Positions 49,857-58,965 of a stretch of DNA of 64,000 bases are shown here, piece after piece. The translations under genes and the position numbers were made by a program. The DNA is from Amycolatopsis japonica (lineage in GTDB: Bacteria > Actinomycetota > Actinomycetes > Mycobacteriales > Pseudonocardiaceae): the NCBI RefSeq assembly GCF_000732925.1, contig NZ_CP008953.1, forward strand, positions 6,200,001-6,264,000, given 5' to 3'. The notes below the pieces were generated by a model. It was not told where the DNA came from and did no database searches. It saw only the letters and a list, made by a program, of their open reading frames with translations. Positions within the stretch are counted from its first letter, which is position 1, and the number at the start of each line of letters is the position of its first letter.

Positions 49857-50883
49857 CGGCTTCGCGGGCTTCGGTCTGGAGGCGTTCGACTATCGACGCC
49901 GCCGGGCCGGAGCCCGCGAGTTCATAGGTCTGCCCCGCGTAGAGGGACATGATCTCGGGGTCGCCCGCCTTGCCCGCCGCCGCCCGGATCGGCTTGGTCA
50001 GGTTGTTGACCTCCGGATACGCCGACGGCGCGGTGGCCGAGAAATCCGCGACCGCGCGATTGACCAGTGACCGGGCGGGACGTCCGCTGAACGCCCGGGT
50101 GAACGCCGTCGGCCTGCCCCCGTCCGCCAGCGCCTGACGATGCGCGGGCTGGGTCCCGGCCTCGTCCGCCCGCAGGAACGCGGTGCCCAGCTGTGCCGCG
50201 ACGGCCCCCGCCGCCAGCACCGCCGCGATGTCGGCGCCGTGCACAAGCCCGCCGGTCGCGACGAGCGGCAGATCCGTCCGCGCCGAGACCAGCCTGAGCA
50301 GGCTCAGGACCCCATACTGCGCACCCCCGCCTTCGGCTCCGGGCTCGTCGGCGAAAAGCCCTCGATGCGCTCCGGCCTCGAATCCCTGGACCACGAGCGC
50401 GTCCGCGCCGACGGCCACGGCCCGATCGGCCTCCGCCGGGCTGGTGACCGTAACGGCCACCTTGCTCCCGTTGGCGTGCAAGCGTTCGACGTCCTCGGCC
50501 GAAGGCGTGCCGAAGGTGAAGGAAACGACCGGCACCTTCCGCGCCAAGACGACCTCGAGCTTCGCGGCATAGGCGTCGTCGTCCCAGCGCGGCTCGCCGG
50601 GCTCGACGCCGAGGCGCTCGGCCTCCGCGCGCCAGCGCTCGATGTGCGCACCGAGTTCCACGTCGGCGGCGGAGCCACCCGATACGAAGAGGTTCACGCC
50701 GAACGGTTCAGCGGTCAGCTCGGCCGTCTTGGCGATCCGGTCCGAGAGGGCGTCGGCGCTCAGATAGCCCCCGGCCAGGAAGCCGAATCCACCCGCCGCG
50801 GTCACCGCGGCCACGAGCTCGGGAGTGGTCGGCCCGCCCGCCATCGGGGCCGCGATCAGGGGGAAACGCAGGTCTTCGAACAC
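49831..50883 (-). CDS. Nitronate monooxygenase (2-nitropropane dioxygenase-like)
   Basis: A 350-residue FMN-dependent TIM-barrel enzyme that oxidises alkyl nitronates. It begins FEDLRFPLIAAPMAGGPTTPELV. The FMN-contact blocks are GADALVVQGFEAGAHRG, LVATGGLVHGADIAAVLAAG and AAQLGTAFLRADEAG; the catalytic histidine is in AGAHRG. Length matches class I enzymes. GTG 50883 is preceded by TATCGT at seven bases with no ribosome site. The 3' end overlaps the convergent permease by 26 bp. Physiological role probably detoxification of nitroalkanes. Confidence 0.87.
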   Translation of the reverse strand: MFEDLRFPLIAAPMAGGPTTPELVAAVTAAGGFGFLAGGYLSADALSDRIAKTAELTAEPFGVNLFVSGGSAADVELGAHIERWRAEAERLGVEPGEPRWDDDAYAAKLEVVLARKVPVVSFTFGTPSAEDVERLHANGSKVAVTVTSPAEADRAVAVGADALVVQGFEAGAHRGLFADEPGAEGGGAQYGVLSLLRLVSARTDLPLVATGGLVHGADIAAVLAAGAVAAQLGTAFLRADEAGTQPAHRQALADGGRPTAFTRAFSGRPARSLVNRAVADFSATAPSAYPEVNNLTKPIRAAAGKAGDPEIMSLYAGQTYELAGSGPAASIVERLQTEAREAATRLSRLR

Positions 50884-50890
50884 GTTTCCG

Positions 50891-50896
50891 ACGATA
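50891..50896 (-). promoter_or_regulatory. -10 box of leaderless promoter for nitronate monooxygenase
   Basis: TATCGT stands seven bases before GTG 50883 with no Shine-Dalgarno sequence. The same hexamer and spacing precede the DUF1707 gene at 2391. Confidence 0.5.
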
Positions 50897-50951
50897 GTCC
50901 CCTCGTGGTGACACGCATTGTGACGTTCAAGTCACTCCAAGGTTCGCTCGT

Positions 50952-50967
50952 GGTGGTCTAGACCTTT
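50952..50967 (+). promoter_or_regulatory. DasR-responsive element (dre-like)
   Basis: The 10-bp palindrome GGTCTAGACC (50955-50964) lies within GGTGGTCTAGACCTTT. This is the core of the DasR operator consensus (ACTGGTCTAGACCACT) known from Streptomyces. It is 84 bp before the chitobiase start, where the GntR-type GlcNAc regulator would repress it. Confidence 0.75.
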
Positions 50968-51035
50968 AACGGCGAAAATGCGACGATCGGACGGCCGTGA
51001 CGCGCGTCACGCCCTCGTCCCCCTTGGAGGCCCCG

Positions 51036-52799
51036 GTGAAGACCTTGAGAGCGCGGCTCGGTCGCGCCTTCGTGGGGGTGGCGCTGCTCGCCGGCGCCAC
51101 CACCGCTGCCGCCCCGGTCGCCGACGCGGCCACCCCGCCGCTGCAGGCGATCGTCCCGGTCCCGGTCTCGGCCCAAGCGGTCACCGGCGCCGACCACGCC
51201 TTGACCGCGAACACCAAGATCTACACCCAGGCCGGGTCGGCGCAGGCCAAGGCCGTCGGCGAGTACCTCGCCGGGATCTTCCGCACGTCCACCGGCTTCC
51301 CCCTGCCCATCGCCGACGCTCCGTCGGGCACACCGGCCGACGGCATCTCGCTCCTCCTGTCCGGTGCGGACACTCGCGTCGGCGACCAGGGCTACCAGCT
51401 GAACTCCACGTCCGCGTCGGTCATCCTGCGCGCGACGACGGCACAAGGCCTCTTCGGCGGCGTCCAGACGCTGCGCCAGCTGCTGCCCGGCAAGATCGAA
51501 AGCCCCACGGTGCAGCAAGGTCCTTGGACGATCCCGGGCGCGAACATCCTGGACTACCCCCGCTTCGGCTACCGGGGCGCGATGCTCGACGTCGCCCGGC
51601 ACTTCCACCCGGTCGCCACGGTCAAGCGGTACATCGACCAGCTGGCCCAGTACAAGATCAACAACCTGCACCTGCACCTCGCCGACGACCAGGGCTGGCG
51701 CATCCAAATCGACAGCTGGCCGCGGCTGACCACCTACGGCGGCAGCACCCAGGTCGGTGGCGGCGCCGGCGGCTACTACACCAAGGCGCAGTACACGGAG
51801 ATCGTGAACTACGCGGCCTCGCGGTTCATCACGGTCATCCCGGAGATCGACATGCCGGGCCACACCAACGCCGCCTTGGCGTCGTACGCCGAGCTGAACT
51901 GCAACAACACCGCCCCTCCCCTGCGCACCGACACCGCCGTCGGCTACAGCTCGCTCTGCATCTCGAAGGACATCACGTACACCTTCGTCAACGACGTCAT
52001 CCGTGAGGTCGCCGCGCTGACGCCCGGACCGTACTTCCACCTCGGCGGAGACGAGGCCCAGGCCACCAGCGACGCGGACTACCGCACGTTCATGAACCGG
52101 GTGCTGCCGATGGTGGCCACCGCGGGCAAGCAGGTCGTCGGCTGGCACGAGATCGGCAAAGCCACCCTGCCGGCCACCGCGACCCCGCAGTTCTGGGGCA
52201 CGACGACGTCCAGCACGGAGGTCTCCAACGCCGTCGCCCGCGGCAGCAAGGTGATCCTGTCTCCGGCGAACAAGGCGTACCTGGACATGAAGTACAACTC
52301 CAGCACGCCGATCGGGCTCTCGTGGGCGGGCTACATCGAGGTCCAGGACGCCTACAACTGGAACCCGGGCGCGTACCTCTCCGGTGTGCCCGAATCCGCC
52401 GTCCGCGGCGTCGAATCCCCGCTGTGGACCGAAACCGTGGTGACCCCGGCGAACATCGACTACCTCGCCTTCCCCCGGCTCCCGGCGCACGCCGAACTCG
52501 GCTGGTCGCCGTGGTCGACGCACGACTGGAACACCTTCCGGGTGCGCCTCGGCGCGCAGGCGCCACGCTGGCAGGCGCAGGGCCTCGACTACTACAAGTC
52601 GAGCCAGGTGCCTTGGGAAACCGGATCCGGCAACCCCGGCACCTGCACGCTGCCCGCGTGGGACCGTGCTTCGGTCTACACCGGTGGAGCGACCGTCTCC
52701 CACAACGGCCACAAGTGGACGGCCCAGTGGTGGACGCAAGGCGAAGAACCCGGAACGACCGGCCAATGGGGTGTCTGGCGCGACAACGGCACCTGCTGA
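51036..52799 (+). CDS. Secreted beta-N-acetylhexosaminidase (GH20) with chitin-binding domain
   Basis: A 587-residue exported enzyme that releases GlcNAc from chitooligosaccharides. The signal peptide covers residues 1-31 (GVALLAGATTAAAPVADA). An N-terminal GH20b domain precedes the catalytic barrel, which has GYRGAMLDVARHFHP and the Asp339-Glu340 pair in FHLGGDEAQ. The C-terminal 50 residues (AWDRASVYTGGATVSHNGHK, then WTAQWWTQGEEPG) are a CBM5/12 chitin-binding module. GTG 51036 is chosen because GGAGG is five to six bases upstream and the signal peptide begins there. A DasR-like site upstream points to control by GlcNAc-6-phosphate. Confidence 0.92.
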   Translation: MKTLRARLGRAFVGVALLAGATTAAAPVADAATPPLQAIVPVPVSAQAVTGADHALTANTKIYTQAGSAQAKAVGEYLAGIFRTSTGFPLPIADAPSGTPADGISLLLSGADTRVGDQGYQLNSTSASVILRATTAQGLFGGVQTLRQLLPGKIESPTVQQGPWTIPGANILDYPRFGYRGAMLDVARHFHPVATVKRYIDQLAQYKINNLHLHLADDQGWRIQIDSWPRLTTYGGSTQVGGGAGGYYTKAQYTEIVNYAASRFITVIPEIDMPGHTNAALASYAELNCNNTAPPLRTDTAVGYSSLCISKDITYTFVNDVIREVAALTPGPYFHLGGDEAQATSDADYRTFMNRVLPMVATAGKQVVGWHEIGKATLPATATPQFWGTTTSSTEVSNAVARGSKVILSPANKAYLDMKYNSSTPIGLSWAGYIEVQDAYNWNPGAYLSGVPESAVRGVESPLWTETVVTPANIDYLAFPRLPAHAELGWSPWSTHDWNTFRVRLGAQAPRWQAQGLDYYKSSQVPWETGSGNPGTCTLPAWDRASVYTGGATVSHNGHKWTAQWWTQGEEPGTTGQWGVWRDNGTC

Positions 52800-52806
52800 C
52801 CCCGCC

Positions 52807-52850
52807 CCGTAGTCCCGCTCGGCCCCTTCACCGACCGAGCGGGACTACGG
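52807..52850. terminator. Hairpin after the chitobiase gene
   Basis: The 16-base arms 52807-52822 and 52835-52850 are exact reverse complements (CCGTAGTCCCGCTCGG). The next gene on the same strand starts only eight bases later, and its -10 box lies inside the right arm, so the hairpin may also affect that promoter. Confidence 0.65.
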
Positions 52851-52851
52851 T
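52846..52851 (+). promoter_or_regulatory. -10 box of leaderless promoter for the PPOX-type gene
   Basis: TACGGT stands six bases before ATG 52858, without a ribosome site. It overlaps the right arm of the preceding palindrome. Confidence 0.45.
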
Positions 52852-52857
52852 GGTCCC

Positions 52858-53304
52858 ATGGCCGCAGACCTCGAACTCGTCCGCACTCTTTCCTTGCGTG
52901 AAAACGGACTCGCTACCGTCTCAACGGTCCGGGCGGACGGCACCGTCCACTCCTCGGTGGTGAACGCCGGGGTCTTCGAAGACCCGGTCACCAAGGCACC
53001 GGGAGTCGCCTTCGTGGCGATGGGCGGGGTGAAGAAACTCGACCTGTTCCGCCGGGCGGGCCACGCCACGATCACCTTCCGGCATGGCTGGGAGTGGGCG
53101 GCGGTCCAGGGAAGCACTCATCTCATCGGCCCGGACGACCCGGACCCGGACTTCGACCCCACCGGTCTCCCCAAGCTGCTGCGCGAGGTTTTCATCGCGG
53201 CGACGGGGACCCACGACGATTGGGACGAGTACGACCGTGTGATGGCCGCCGAACGCCGTGTCGCCGTCTTCGTCACCGCGAACCGGGTCTCCGGAAACCG
53301 TTGA
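52858..53304 (+). CDS. Pyridoxamine-5'-phosphate-oxidase-like (PPOX/F420-type) split-barrel protein
   Basis: A 148-residue split beta-barrel protein of the flavin or F420-binding PPOX superfamily: ENGLATVSTVRADGTVHSSV, FVAMGGVKKLDLFRRAGHAT, and WAAVQGSTHLIGPDDPDPD. Actinomycetes have many such proteins, acting as F420H2-dependent reductases or flavin binders; the cofactor cannot be told here. The ATG is set by the family N-terminus and a leaderless -10 box. It is followed by a bidirectional terminator before lepA. Confidence 0.82.
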   Translation: MAADLELVRTLSLRENGLATVSTVRADGTVHSSVVNAGVFEDPVTKAPGVAFVAMGGVKKLDLFRRAGHATITFRHGWEWAAVQGSTHLIGPDDPDPDFDPTGLPKLLREVFIAATGTHDDWDEYDRVMAAERRVAVFVTANRVSGNR

Positions 53305-53313
53305 TACGAAAAA

Positions 53314-53339
53314 GCCGCCCGGACGGTGATCCGGGCGGC
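53314..53339. terminator. Bidirectional rho-independent terminator
   Basis: GCCGCCCGGA (53314-53323) pairs with TCCGGGCGGC (53330-53339). It is preceded by AAAAA and followed by CTTT, so it can act for the PPOX gene and for lepA on the other strand. Confidence 0.8.
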
Positions 53340-53355
53340 CTTTCGCGAGTATCGG

Positions 53356-55197
53356 TTACTTCTTCTTGCTGCCGGCGTCCTCGGTGGACAGAGCCGCGAC
53401 GAAGGCCTCCTGCGGGACCTCGACCCTGCCGACGGTCTTCATCCGCTTCTTGCCTTCCTTCTGCTTTTCCAGCAGCTTGCGCTTACGCGAGATGTCACCG
53501 CCGTAACACTTCGCGAGCACGTCCTTGCGGATCGCGCGGATGGTCTCGCGGGCGATGATCCGCGACCCGACGGCCGCCTGGATCGGCACTTCGAACTGCT
53601 GCCGCGGGATCAGCTCGCGCAGCCGCGTCGCCATCCGGTTTCCGTAGCCGTACGCGGCGTCCTTGTGCACGATCGCCGAGAAGGCGTCGACGGTCTCCCC
53701 CTGCAGCAGGATGTCGACCTTGACCAGATCCGCGACCTGGTCGCCGCCCTCTTCGTAGTCGAGCGACGCGTAGCCGCGCGTACGCGACTTCAGCGTGTCG
53801 AAGAAGTCGAAGATGATCTCCGCGAGCGGGATGTTGTACCGCAGCTCGACGCGGTCCTCGGAGAGGTAGTCCATCCCCAGCAGCGTGCCGCGTTTGGCCT
53901 GGCACAGCTCCATGATCGTGCCGACGAACTCCGACGGCGCCAGGATGCTCACCTTGGAAACCGGCTCGTGGACCTCGGAGATCTTCATCCCGGACGGCCA
54001 GTCCGAGGGGTTCGTCACCACGACCTCGCTCTTGTCCTCGAGCACGACGTTGTAGATGACGTTCGGCGCGGTCGAGATCAGGTCGAGGCCGAATTCGCGC
54101 TCGAGCCGGTCTCGCGTGATCTCCAGGTGCAGCAGGCCGAGGAAGCCGCAGCGGAACCCGAACCCGAGCGCCACGGAGGTCTCCGGCTCGTAGGCGAGCG
54201 CGGCGTCGTTGAGCTGAAGCTTGTCCAGTGCCTCGCGCAGTTCGGGGTAGTCCGAGCCGTCGACCGGGTAGAGGCCGGAGTAGACCATGGGCTTCGGCTC
54301 GCGGTAGCCCGCGAGCGGCTGCTCGGCGCCCTTGCGCTCGGAGGTGACGGTGTCGCCGACCTTCGACTGACGGACGTCCTTCACCCCGGTGATGAGGTAT
54401 CCCACCTCGCCGACCCCGAGCCCCTTGCTCGCCTTGGGCTCCGGCGAGATGATCCCGACCTCGAGGAGTTCGTGGGTGGCGCCGGTGGACATCATCTTGA
54501 TCCGCTCGCGCGGCGTGATCTTGCCGTCGACGACCCTGATGTAGGTCACGACGCCCCGGTAGGTGTCGTAGACCGAGTCGAAGATCATCGCGCGAGCGGG
54601 CGCGTCCGCGTCACCGACCGGCGGTGGCACCTGTTTGACGCATTCGTCCAGCAGCTCGGTCACGCCCATGCCGGTCTTCGCCGACACGCGGAGCACGTCC
54701 GAAGGCTCGCAGCCGATGATGTGCGCCAGCTCGGCCGCGTACTTGTCCGGATCGGCCGACGGCAGGTCGATCTTGTTCAGCACCGGGATGATGTGCAGGT
54801 TCTTCTCGAGCGCCAGGTAGAGGTTCGCCAGCGTCTGCGCCTCGATCCCCTGCGCGGCGTCGACCAGCAGAATCGCCCCTTCACAGGCCTCCAAGGCCCG
54901 GGAGACCTCGTAGGTGAAGTCCACGTGGCCGGGGGTGTCGATCAGGTGCAGGACGTGGTCCTGGCCGTCGACCTTCCACGGCAGGCGCACGTTCTGCGCC
55001 TTGATGGTGATCCCGCGTTCCCGTTCGATGTCCATGCGGTCGAGGTACTGAGCGCGCATGGCCCGCTCCTCGACCACGCCGGTGAGCTGCAGCATGCGGT
55101 CGGCCAGGGTCGACTTGCCGTGGTCGATGTGCGCGATGATGCAGAAGTTCCGGATGAGCTCCGGGGGCGTGAAGGTCGTGTCGGCGAACGTCGTCAA
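53356..55197 (-). CDS. lepA: Elongation factor 4 (LepA)
   Basis: A 613-residue ribosome-associated GTPase that back-translocates or helps initiation and 30S assembly under stress. G1 is [17 protein letters not shown]3 is [18 protein letters not shown], and G4 is [11 protein letters not shown]; the EF4-specific C-terminal domain includes [15 protein letters not shown] and [20 protein letters not shown]. The start is TTG 55197 with GAGGAAA upstream. In related genomes it is followed closely by hemW; here about 17 kb of other genes lies between. Confidence 0.96.
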   Translation of the reverse strand: MTTFADTTFTPPELIRNFCIIAHIDHGKSTLADRMLQLTGVVEERAMRAQYLDRMDIERERGITIKAQNVRLPWKVDGQDHVLHLIDTPGHVDFTYEVSRALEACEGAILLVDAAQGIEAQTLANLYLALEKNLHIIPVLNKIDLPSADPDKYAAELAHIIGCEPSDVLRVSAKTGMGVTELLDECVKQVPPPVGDADAPARAMIFDSVYDTYRGVVTYIRVVDGKITPRERIKMMSTGATHELLEVGIISPEPKASKGLGVGEVGYLITGVKDVRQSKVGDTVTSERKGAEQPLAGYREPKPMVYSGLYPVDGSDYPELREALDKLQLNDAALAYEPETSVALGFGFRCGFLGLLHLEITRDRLEREFGLDLISTAPNVIYNVVLEDKSEVVVTNPSDWPSGMKISEVHEPVSKVSILAPSEFVGTIMELCQAKRGTLLGMDYLSEDRVELRYNIPLAEIIFDFFDTLKSRTRGYASLDYEEGGDQVADLVKVDILLQGETVDAFSAIVHKDAAYGYGNRMATRLRELIPRQQFEVPIQAAVGSRIIARETIRAIRKDVLAKCYGGDISRKRKLLEKQKEGKKRMKTVGRVEVPQEAFVAALSTEDAGSKKK

Positions 55198-55310
55198 CGG
55201 GTTTCCTCGCGAAGGTCGGGGTGTGCCACCTCTATGGTCCCATGCCGCTCCGGGTGCGAGTGGGGGTCATCCCCGATGCGGCCCGTGATGAGCTGTGGTG
55301 CCCTCGAAGT

Positions 55311-55898
55311 ATGAGTACTTCACTGTCCCAAATGCTCGACCGAACGTTCGGCCATCCCCGCGGACTGCTCGGCCGGTTCGGTGGGCGGGCGATGGCGCAC
55401 GGCAATGCCGCCACCGAGCTTCGGGTCGTCGAGCTGGCGTCGATCGAGTCCGGCGAGACCGCCCTGGTCGTGGGCCCCGGCCCGGGAATCGGCCTGCAGG
55501 CCACGGCCGAACGCGCGGGCCGGGCGATCGGCGTCGACCCCTCGCAGGAGATGCTCGCCCGCTCTCGCCGCCGCTGCGGCGACAAGGTGGAGCTGCGACA
55601 GGGCACCGCGGACGCCACCGGTGAGCCCGACGGCAGCGTCGACGTGGTCCTGAGCGTCAACAACGTGCAGCTGTGGGACGACCGGGCGGCCGGGTTCGCC
55701 GAACTGTTCCGGGTGCTGCGCCCCGGCGGCAGGCTGCTGCTTTCGTCGCACGAGAAGTGGTTGCCGGTGTCCCGGCACGAACTGGCCGACGAAGCGGCCG
55801 CCGCCGGCTTCGTCGATCTGCAGACCTGGACCTGGGACCCCCCGGGCTTCGGCGCCTCCCTCGCCGCTCAGCTGCGCGCGATCAAGCCCCTCGCCTAG
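55311..55898 (+). CDS. SAM-dependent methyltransferase (class I)
   Basis: A 195-residue Rossmann-fold methyltransferase. Motif I is TALVVGPGPGIGLQATAE, with GxGxG, then IGVDPSQEMLARSRRRC, and VDVVLSVNNVQLWDD (motif II). The tail RVLRPGGRLLLSSHEKW is usual for the Methyltransf_11 group. The substrate is unknown. I choose ATG 55311 because the family begins there (STSLSQMLDRTFGHP); an in-frame ATG at 55221 would add a Cys/Pro-rich leader with no counterpart. It is divergent from lepA and overlaps the convergent VOC gene by four bases. Confidence 0.82.
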   Translation: MSTSLSQMLDRTFGHPRGLLGRFGGRAMAHGNAATELRVVELASIESGETALVVGPGPGIGLQATAERAGRAIGVDPSQEMLARSRRRCGDKVELRQGTADATGEPDGSVDVVLSVNNVQLWDDRAAGFAELFRVLRPGGRLLLSSHEKWLPVSRHELADEAAAAGFVDLQTWTWDPPGFGASLAAQLRAIKPLA

Positions 55899-56269
55899 CG
55901 CGGATCAGTGCGCAGCGGGTGCTCACGCGGCACTTCGACCAGCACGATCCTGGTGCCGTCCGGGTCGGCGATCCACGCCTCGTCCAGCCCCCAGGGCTCG
56001 CGCCGCGCGCCGCGAACCGGCTCCAAGCCCTTCTCCGCGAGTTCCTGGAGCGCCGCGGCCAGGTCCCGGACCTGGAGCCACAAGGCGACGTCAGGGGTCG
56101 GGCCGGTCTCTCCGGTACCGACGATCTCGATCGACCCGTTCCCGGCGAAGAACACCGTCCCGCCGGGGAACTCCTTGTCGATGGCCAGGCCCAGGGTGTC
56201 CCGATAGAACGCCGTCGACACGTCGAGGTCCTTCGGGTGGATCAGCACCCTGCTGCTCAGCACGTCCAT
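55895..56269 (-). CDS. VOC-family (glyoxalase-like) protein
   Basis: A 124-residue VOC protein: SSRVLIHPKDLDVSTAFYRD, GLAIDKEFPGGTVFFAGNGS, and EAWIADPDGTRIVLVEVP. The usual metal ligands His and Glu are present at the strand positions, so it may be an enzyme, but function is open. It ends within four bases of the convergent methyltransferase gene and lies 23 bp downstream of an EamA transporter on the same strand. Confidence 0.8.
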   Translation of the reverse strand: MDVLSSRVLIHPKDLDVSTAFYRDTLGLAIDKEFPGGTVFFAGNGSIEIVGTGETGPTPDVALWLQVRDLAAALQELAEKGLEPVRGARREPWGLDEAWIADPDGTRIVLVEVPREHPLRTDPR

Positions 56270-56292
56270 GGCTCAATCCCTACCGGATGGGT

Positions 56293-57171
56293 TCAGGCCA
56301 TCGCAATCGCGGCGATACCCGCCAGCACCACCACCGACCCGGCCAGCCGGCGGACGGCGTTCGCCTCCCCCAGGACCAGCCAGGCGGCGACGCCGCCCAA
56401 GACGATGCTCAGCTCCCTCGCGGGCGCGACGAGGCTCACTGGGGCGACCTGGAGGGCGTAGAGCACCAGGAGGTAGGCGACGGGTGAGAACACGCCGACG
56501 ATGACGACCTCACGCTTGTGCTCGCGCCAGAGCCACGAGATCTCCTCGCGGTCCTTCAGCGCGTACGGCGCCATCAGCAGGCTCTGCACGATCGCGCCGG
56601 TTCCGAAGTACACGATCGGCGGGACACCGAGACCGGTGACCGAATGCGCGTCCCACAGCGTGTAGGCGGCGATCGTGAGACCGGTCAGCAGGCCGTAGAA
56701 CAGGCCTTTGCGGCGAGCGACACGGTCGGCGGCGTCGGCGTGGGCCGGCGCCCGCCCGGTCCCGATCACCAGCACACCGGCGACCACGAGGAACGCGCCC
56801 ACCAGGCCGAGGATTCCGGGCCGCTCGCCGAGCAGCAGGACGGCGGCGAGTACCGAGATCAGCGGCCCGGTACCGCGGGCGACGGGATAGACGACGGACA
56901 GATCGCCGACGGCGTATCCCCGTTGGAGGACGATGCCGTACGTGACGTGGAACACCGCGGTGACCACGGCGGCGAACAGCCAGGTCCACTGTGGACGTTG
57001 TGGTTCCACGGCCAGCGAGACCGCCATGACGGGGACGAGCAGGATCGCGGAAAGGCTGTAGTACGCCCAGACGAACCTGGCTCCGCCGCGGCGGATCCGC
57101 TTGGCGGCGAGGTTCCAGCCCGCGTGGATGACGGCGGCGATGACGACGAAGGACAGAGCGGTGGCGTTCAC
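56293..57171 (-). CDS. EamA/DMT-family transporter
   Basis: A 292-residue drug/metabolite transporter with ten hydrophobic segments arranged as two EamA repeats. Repeat one includes GWNLAAKRIRRGGARFVWAY and VYPVARGTGPLISVLAAVLL (with GERPG after it); repeat two ends with LVAPARELSIVLGGVAAWLV and LGEANAVRRLAGSVVVLAGI. Such proteins export or import metabolites; substrate unknown. GTG 57171 is preceded by AAAGG at six bases; a start further upstream would add a charged leader (MRGKRERSA). Confidence 0.85.
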   Translation of the reverse strand: MNATALSFVVIAAVIHAGWNLAAKRIRRGGARFVWAYYSLSAILLVPVMAVSLAVEPQRPQWTWLFAAVVTAVFHVTYGIVLQRGYAVGDLSVVYPVARGTGPLISVLAAVLLLGERPGILGLVGAFLVVAGVLVIGTGRAPAHADAADRVARRKGLFYGLLTGLTIAAYTLWDAHSVTGLGVPPIVYFGTGAIVQSLLMAPYALKDREEISWLWREHKREVVIVGVFSPVAYLLVLYALQVAPVSLVAPARELSIVLGGVAAWLVLGEANAVRRLAGSVVVLAGIAAIAMA

Positions 57172-57530
57172 AGCGGACCTTTCACGTTTTCCGCGCATGC
57201 GGAAAACCCGGTCCTCCAGGCTTTTGTCCCGTCAGATGAACGGCGGTGCTTCCGGCTCCGCCGATGGTGCCGCTCGGACCGGTCCCGTCTGCCCTGATTG
57301 TGTGTTTCGCTGAACGGGCAGGCGGCGGAACCCTAGGCACTACGATCTTCACCGTACCGCAAGCAGCCCGCCCGAGGCTGGCGCGAGCCGCGCCGGGACG
57401 GCTGTTAAGCTTGCGCTTCACCGTCGTGTGGCATTCCGTCATGGAGGAAACCCGCGCCGCTCTCACGAGCACGCAGGGCCGGTCACAGCGCGGCGGTGAA
57501 ACCACCGAGAGATTCAAGAGGAGCGCCCCC
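57172..57530. other. Gene-free stretch upstream of rpsT
   Basis: This 359-bp interval separates the divergent EamA and rpsT genes. I see no RNA gene. A -10-like TACGAT lies near 57339 and probably serves rpsT. An in-frame ATG at 57441 could extend S20 by 30 residues but the extension is not conserved-looking. Nothing else is evident. Confidence 0.5.
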
Positions 57531-57791
57531 GTGGCCAACATCAAGTCGCAGATCAAGCGCATCACCACCAACGAGAAGGCGCGTCAGCGCAACCAGGCGA
57601 TCCGGTCCTCGGTGAAGACCGCGATCCGCAAGTTCCGCGAGGCCGCCGACGCCGGTGACAAGGCCAAGGCCCTGGAGCTGCAGAAGGACGCGGCCAAGAA
57701 GCTGGACAAGGCCGTGACCAAGGGCGTCATCCACGCCAACCAGGCCGCCAACAAGAAGTCCGCGCTCGCGAAGCGCGCGAACTCTCTCTGA
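57531..57791 (+). CDS. rpsT: 30S ribosomal protein S20
   Basis: An 86-residue basic protein of the 30S subunit that binds 16S r[23 protein letters not shown], then [20 protein letters not shown] and a C-terminal [17 protein letters not shown]. The start is GTG 57531 after AAGAGGAG. It is convergent with holA, as in many actinomycetes, with a strong hairpin between. Confidence 0.97.
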   Translation: MANIKSQIKRITTNEKARQRNQAIRSSVKTAIRKFREAADAGDKAKALELQKDAAKKLDKAVTKGVIHANQAANKKSALAKRANSL

Positions 57792-57800
57792 TCGGCTTTC

Positions 57801-57837
57801 GAAGGGCCCCGGCCGACTCACGTCGCCGGGGCCCTTC
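57801..57837. terminator. Strong hairpin between rpsT and holA
   Basis: GAAGGGCCCCGGC (57801-57813) pairs exactly with GCCGGGGCCCTTC (57825-57837) around an 11-base loop. It lies between the convergent rpsT and holA stops and probably serves both. Confidence 0.75.
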
Positions 57838-57844
57838 GCCGTTC

Positions 57845-58828
57845 TCAGCGGCTTGTGCCGTGGGCGTCGACGACCTCCAGGACAGCCCGCTCCAAGGCGT
57901 ACTCCGGATTGGCCGCCACCCCCTTGACCTCGGCGTTGAGCCTGGCGACCACCCTCATCGCGGTGGCCAGACCGTCCTGCCCCCAGCCGCGGGCCTGCCC
58001 CTGCGCCTTGCGCACCTTCCATGGCGGCATCCCCAGCTCGCCCGCCATCTGATTCGGGTTCCCGCGACCGGCGCCGGACACCCGCGCGATCGTGCGGACG
58101 GCGTCGGCGAGCGCGTCCGCGACCAGCACATGCGGTACGCCCAGCTGCATCGCCCAGCGCAGCGACTCCAGCGCCGCCGCCTTGTCACCGGCGACGGCCT
58201 TCTCGGCGACGGCGAAACCGTTCACGTCCGCGCGGCCACGGTGGTAGCGCCGGACGGCCTGCTCGTCGACCGCCCCGCCGGCGTCCGCGACGAGCTGGGT
58301 CGCCGCCGACGACAGCTCGCGCAGATCCGAGCCGACGGCGTCGATCAACGCCAGCACGGCCGCACCGTCGATCTTCCCGCCGACCCGGCGGACCTCGTTG
58401 CGGACAAAGGATTCCCGCTCGGCGGCCTTGGTCAGCTTCGGGCACTCGACTACCTCCGCGCCCGCCTTCTTCAAGGCGGCTGGAAGCCCTTTCGCGGCCT
58501 TGCTCCGGCCGCCTCCGCTGTGCACGACGACGAGCACGATGCCGTCGGCGGGCGCCTTGACGTAGGCCATCACCCCGTCGGCGAGTTCCTGCGAGATGTC
58601 GTGCGCGGATTCGAGGACGATCACCCTGCCCTCGGCGAACAGCGAGGGGCTGACCATTTCCGCGAGCGCCGGGACTGTGAGGTCCGACACCCGGATCCGG
58701 GTGAGATCCGCCGTCGGGTCGGCCGCTTTGGCCGCGTCCGAAGCACTGCGGACCGCACGTTCGATCAGCAGCTCTTCCTCACCGAGAACCAGGACCAGCG
58801 GCGATGGGGCGGAAGCTTGCGTCGTCAC
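57845..58828 (-). CDS. holA: DNA polymerase III subunit delta
   Basis: A 327-residue subunit of the clamp loader that opens the beta clamp during replication. The start region SPLVLVLGEEELLIERAVRS matches HolA. DLRELSSAATQLVADAGG and FAVAEKAVAGDKAAALESLR lie in the middle domains, and VRKAQGQARGWGQDG in the C-terminal collar domain. I choose GTG 58828 because AGGA is nearby and the family starts there; an upstream start would add a 27-residue leader unlike HolA. Convergent with rpsT. Confidence 0.92.
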   Translation of the reverse strand: MTTQASAPSPLVLVLGEEELLIERAVRSASDAAKAADPTADLTRIRVSDLTVPALAEMVSPSLFAEGRVIVLESAHDISQELADGVMAYVKAPADGIVLVVVHSGGGRSKAAKGLPAALKKAGAEVVECPKLTKAAERESFVRNEVRRVGGKIDGAAVLALIDAVGSDLRELSSAATQLVADAGGAVDEQAVRRYHRGRADVNGFAVAEKAVAGDKAAALESLRWAMQLGVPHVLVADALADAVRTIARVSGAGRGNPNQMAGELGMPPWKVRKAQGQARGWGQDGLATAMRVVARLNAEVKGVAANPEYALERAVLEVVDAHGTSR

Positions 58829-58965
58829 GGTGACGATCCTGCCACTCCTCCTCTCGTGTGCTTTGTCCGGTGATGTGTTCCGGGCACGGTGGCCCCACCT
58901 GAGGCTCATGTCGTACGGTGTTGGCGAGGCGACGCGATGACACGCGTGCCGACAATCGAATACCG

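Noticed and set aside
57441-57530. N-terminally extended S20
   Set aside because: The 30-residue extension is not part of S20, and GTG 57531 has an appropriate AAGAGGAG ribosome site and the family N-terminus ANIKSQ.
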